From Leptotrichia sp. oral taxon 215 str. W9775 (GTDB lineage Bacteria > Fusobacteriota > Fusobacteriia > Fusobacteriales > Leptotrichiaceae): DNA of 7,546 bases. A program made the translations under genes and the position numbers. Location: the NCBI RefSeq assembly GCF_000469505.1, contig NZ_KI272873.1, positions 59,261 through 66,806 on the forward strand. Direction: 5' to 3'. Under the pieces are notes generated by a model. The model had not been told where the DNA came from. It ran no database searches and saw only the letters and a list, made by a program, of their open reading frames with translations. This document shows, piece after piece, positions 6,087 to 7,546 of the stretch (position 1 is its first letter; the number at the start of each line of letters is the position of its first letter).

Positions 6087-7331
6087 TTATTTTCCCTTAT
6101 AAAGAGGAAACTTTTCTGCCAATTTCAAAACTTCATTTTTAACTTCTGCTATTTTTTCATCATCATTAACATTTTCCAATACTTTAATTATCATTTCAGC
6201 TATCTGGACAGCTTCATCTTCCTTCATTCCCCTTGCTGTTATTGCCGGAGTTCCAAGTCTTATTCCACTTGTTATGAAGGGTTTTTCCGGATCATTTGGA
6301 ATAGAATTTTTATTACAAGTTATTCCTGCCTTTTCAAGACCTTCTTCAGCCATTTTTCCTGTAACTCCCTTAGGTCTTAAGTCTACAAGCATTAAATGAT
6401 TGTCAGTACCGCCACTTACTATTCTCAATCCACCTTTTACAAGGGCATCTGCCATAGCTTTTGCATTTTTCACAACCTGTTTCTGATATTCTTTAAATTC
6501 AGGTGACAATGCTTCCTTAAATGCCACTGCCTTTGCGGCTATTATATGCATTAACGGACCACCTTGGATTCCCGGGAATATTGCCTTATCAATTTTTTTA
6601 GCTATTTCTTCATTATTTGTAAGGATTATTCCACCACGAGGCCCTCTCATTGTTTTATGAGTTGTTGAAGTTACAATGTCGGCATATTCCATTGGATTTG
6701 GGTGTTCTCCTGCCGCTACAAGTCCGGCAATGTGTGCCATATCCACCATTAAATAAGCTCCAACTTCATCAGCAATTTCCCTAAACTTCTTAAAATCAAT
6801 TACTCTTGAATAAGCACTTGCCCCTGCAACTATTATCTGCGGTTTTTCCTGAATGGCAAGTCTTCTTATTTCGTCATAATCCAGCATTTCTGTTTCAGGA
6901 TTTAATCCATATTCAATTCCTACGTAATTTTTCCCTGAAAAGTTTATTTTATATCCATGTGTCAAATGGCCACCTGAACTTAGTCCCATTCCAAGAATTT
7001 TATCTCCTGCTTCCAGCAATGAAACATAAACTCCCATGTTAGCCTGTGATCCTGAGTGTGGCTGAACATTTGCAAATTTCGCCCCAAAAATTTTCTTCAG
7101 TCTGTCAATTGCCAGCTGTTCCACAGTATCTGCATTTGCACATCCCCCATAATATCTTTTTTCAGGATATCCTTCCGCATATTTATTTGTAAATACAGAA
7201 CCTGCAGCCTCCATAACTGCCTTTGATACAAAATTTTCTGATGCTATTAATTCTATTCCTTCTTCCTGTCTCTTTTCTTCTTCCACTATTGCGTTATACA
7301 CTTCTAAATCGCAATTCTTAATATATTCCAT
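6087..7331 (-). CDS. glyA: Serine hydroxymethyltransferase
   Basis: PLP enzyme that converts serine and tetrahydrofolate to glycine and 5,10-methylenetetrahydrofolate, the main one-carbon source for purines, thymidylate and methionine. Its 414 residues match the bacterial family. Landmarks are IELIASENFVS (26-36), NKYAEGYPEKRYYGG (49-63), NVQPHSGSQAN (88-98), SSGGHLTHG with His122, VDMAHIAGLVA with Asp197 and His200 contacting the cofactor, STTHKTMRGPRGG with Lys226 forming the PLP Schiff base, and SGIRLGTPA with Arg358 binding the substrate carboxylate. No key residue is missing. The ATG start has GGGAGG four bases upstream (7336-7341), a slightly short but acceptable spacing. It is the first gene in its unit, ahead of rph, and has an elaborate upstream region with two promoter-like boxes. 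Confidence 0.98.
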   Translation of the reverse strand: MEYIKNCDLEVYNAIVEEEKRQEEGIELIASENFVSKAVMEAAGSVFTNKYAEGYPEKRYYGGCANADTVEQLAIDRLKKIFGAKFANVQPHSGSQANMGVYVSLLEAGDKILGMGLSSGGHLTHGYKINFSGKNYVGIEYGLNPETEMLDYDEIRRLAIQEKPQIIVAGASAYSRVIDFKKFREIADEVGAYLMVDMAHIAGLVAAGEHPNPMEYADIVTSTTHKTMRGPRGGIILTNNEEIAKKIDKAIFPGIQGGPLMHIIAAKAVAFKEALSPEFKEYQKQVVKNAKAMADALVKGGLRIVSGGTDNHLMLVDLRPKGVTGKMAEEGLEKAGITCNKNSIPNDPEKPFITSGIRLGTPAITARGMKEDEAVQIAEMIIKVLENVNDDEKIAEVKNEVLKLAEKFPLYKGK

Positions 7332-7359
7332 ATATCCTCCCTATCGGTTGCTTTTCTTC

Positions 7360-7368
7360 ATTATAACA
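7360..7368 (-). promoter_or_regulatory. Possible gene-proximal extended -10 of glyA (P2)
   Basis: Minus-strand TGTTATAAT is a perfect -10 box with the TGn extension, starting transcription near 7353 and leaving about 21 bases before the ATG. No good -35 hexamer stands at the right distance, but extended -10 promoters can do without one. The same nine bases form the -10 of the distal promoter. Confidence 0.4.
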
Positions 7369-7396
7369 AAAAAAGCTGAATTTATCCAGCCTTCTT
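7368..7396 (-). terminator. Terminator-like hairpin in the glyA leader
   Basis: On the minus strand GCTG/CAGC arms (7387-7390 and 7375-7378), extended outward by one G-U and two A-U pairs, close an 8-base loop and run into seven T residues (7374-7368). It lies between promoter P1 and glyA. It could be an attenuator, or could stop read-through from an unseen upstream gene. The stem is weak. Confidence 0.45.
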
Positions 7397-7454
7397 TATC
7401 ACAATTTTATTTATTACACAATATAGCTTTTATCCTTTGGGTATTTGCATAAAT

Positions 7455-7482
7455 ATTATAACATAAATTACTAATTTGTAAA
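7455..7482 (-). promoter_or_regulatory. Promoter P1 of glyA-rph
   Basis: On the minus strand, TTTACA (7477-7482, 5/6 match) is followed after 16 bases by TATAAT (7455-7460) preceded by TGn. This combination is strong for a sigma-70-type polymerase. The start is predicted near 7448, giving a leader of about 117 bases before glyA. Confidence 0.75.
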
Positions 7483-7490
7483 ATTACAAA
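7475..7490. repeat. 16-bp palindrome over the P1 -35 box (candidate operator)
   Basis: TTTGTAA and TTACAAA flank a two-base AA centre and match perfectly. The -35 hexamer at 7477-7482 lies inside it, so a bound protein would block polymerase. The sequence is AT-rich and no regulator family is recognised with confidence. Confidence 0.5.
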
Positions 7491-7516
7491 ATACACATCA
7501 GTTAAATCAGTATTTG

Positions 7517-7532
7517 GTGCGAATGTTCGCAC
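7517..7532. repeat. GC-rich 16-bp palindrome upstream of P1 (candidate operator)
   Basis: GTGCGAA and TTCGCAC flank a two-base TG centre and match perfectly, with a TT/AA match beyond one mismatch on each side. It is the most GC-rich short stretch of this AT-rich upstream region. It has no T-tract on either strand, so it is not an intrinsic terminator. It lies about 76 bases upstream of the P1 start and may serve glyA or a gene beyond the window edge. Confidence 0.6.
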
Positions 7533-7546
7533 TAATTTAAACCATA

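Noticed and set aside
6806..7042. Plus-strand frame of 78 codons inside glyA
   Set aside because: It is an antisense shadow of a well-conserved gene.
7430..7450. Tiny leader peptide MQIPKG at the start of the glyA leader
   Set aside because: The ATG falls at or before the predicted transcription start and has no ribosome-binding site, so translation is unlikely.
7517..7532. LexA/SOS box reading of the GTGCGAA palindrome
   Set aside because: Gram-positive LexA sites have CGAAC and GTTCG separated by four bases; here the half-sites are too close together, and glyA is not a DNA-damage gene.
1..7546. CRISPR array, tRNA/rRNA genes, prophage or defence system
   Set aside because: No regularly spaced repeats, no tRNA-like cloverleaf or rRNA sequence, and no such protein families were seen on either strand.

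Overview
This is an AT-rich bacterial window in which all six protein genes lie on the minus strand, so transcription runs from high to low coordinates. The genes are ordinary housekeeping and central-metabolism genes. I see no phage, plasmid, CRISPR, defence or biosynthetic cluster, and no clearly undescribed system. Base composition, strong GGAGG ribosome-binding sites, a lone EIIA-Glc and a short anaerobe-type citrate synthase/aconitase pair suggest a fermentative low-GC bacterium. A Fusobacteriota member near Leptotrichia is my best guess and a clostridium-like Bacillota is the alternative; this is inference from protein flavour, not a search.

Layout, in order of transcription. (1) 7332-7546 is the glyA control region. 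It has an extended -10 promoter, two 16-bp palindromes, a leader with a terminator-like hairpin, and a second extended -10 next to the gene. (2) glyA (serine hydroxymethyltransferase) is followed 71 bp later by rph (RNase PH), with no obvious promoter between them. (3) 5173-5322 holds the crr promoter, built over a 15-bp tandem duplication. It is followed by crr (glucose-type PTS EIIA) and a clear intrinsic terminator at 4586-4637. (4) 4414-4585 holds a strong promoter with two inverted repeats. It drives a three-gene unit, acn - icd - gltA (aconitase, isocitrate dehydrogenase, citrate synthase), which runs to the left end of the window. No terminator is visible in the last 63 bases.

The acn-icd-gltA unit encodes exactly the three steps from oxaloacetate plus acetyl-CoA to 2-oxoglutarate. 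In a fermenter such an oxidative half-branch normally supplies 2-oxoglutarate for glutamate. The isocitrate dehydrogenase carries the Asp-Ile signature of NAD-dependent enzymes. glyA supplies glycine and one-carbon units, rph trims tRNA 3' ends, and crr passes phosphate to sugar permeases. No intergenic gap exceeds 300 bases. The most interesting points are regulatory: the glyA upstream region, the crr -35 duplication, and the inverted repeats around the acn promoter. Two start codons (icd and acn) should be moved downstream of upstream TTG codons.
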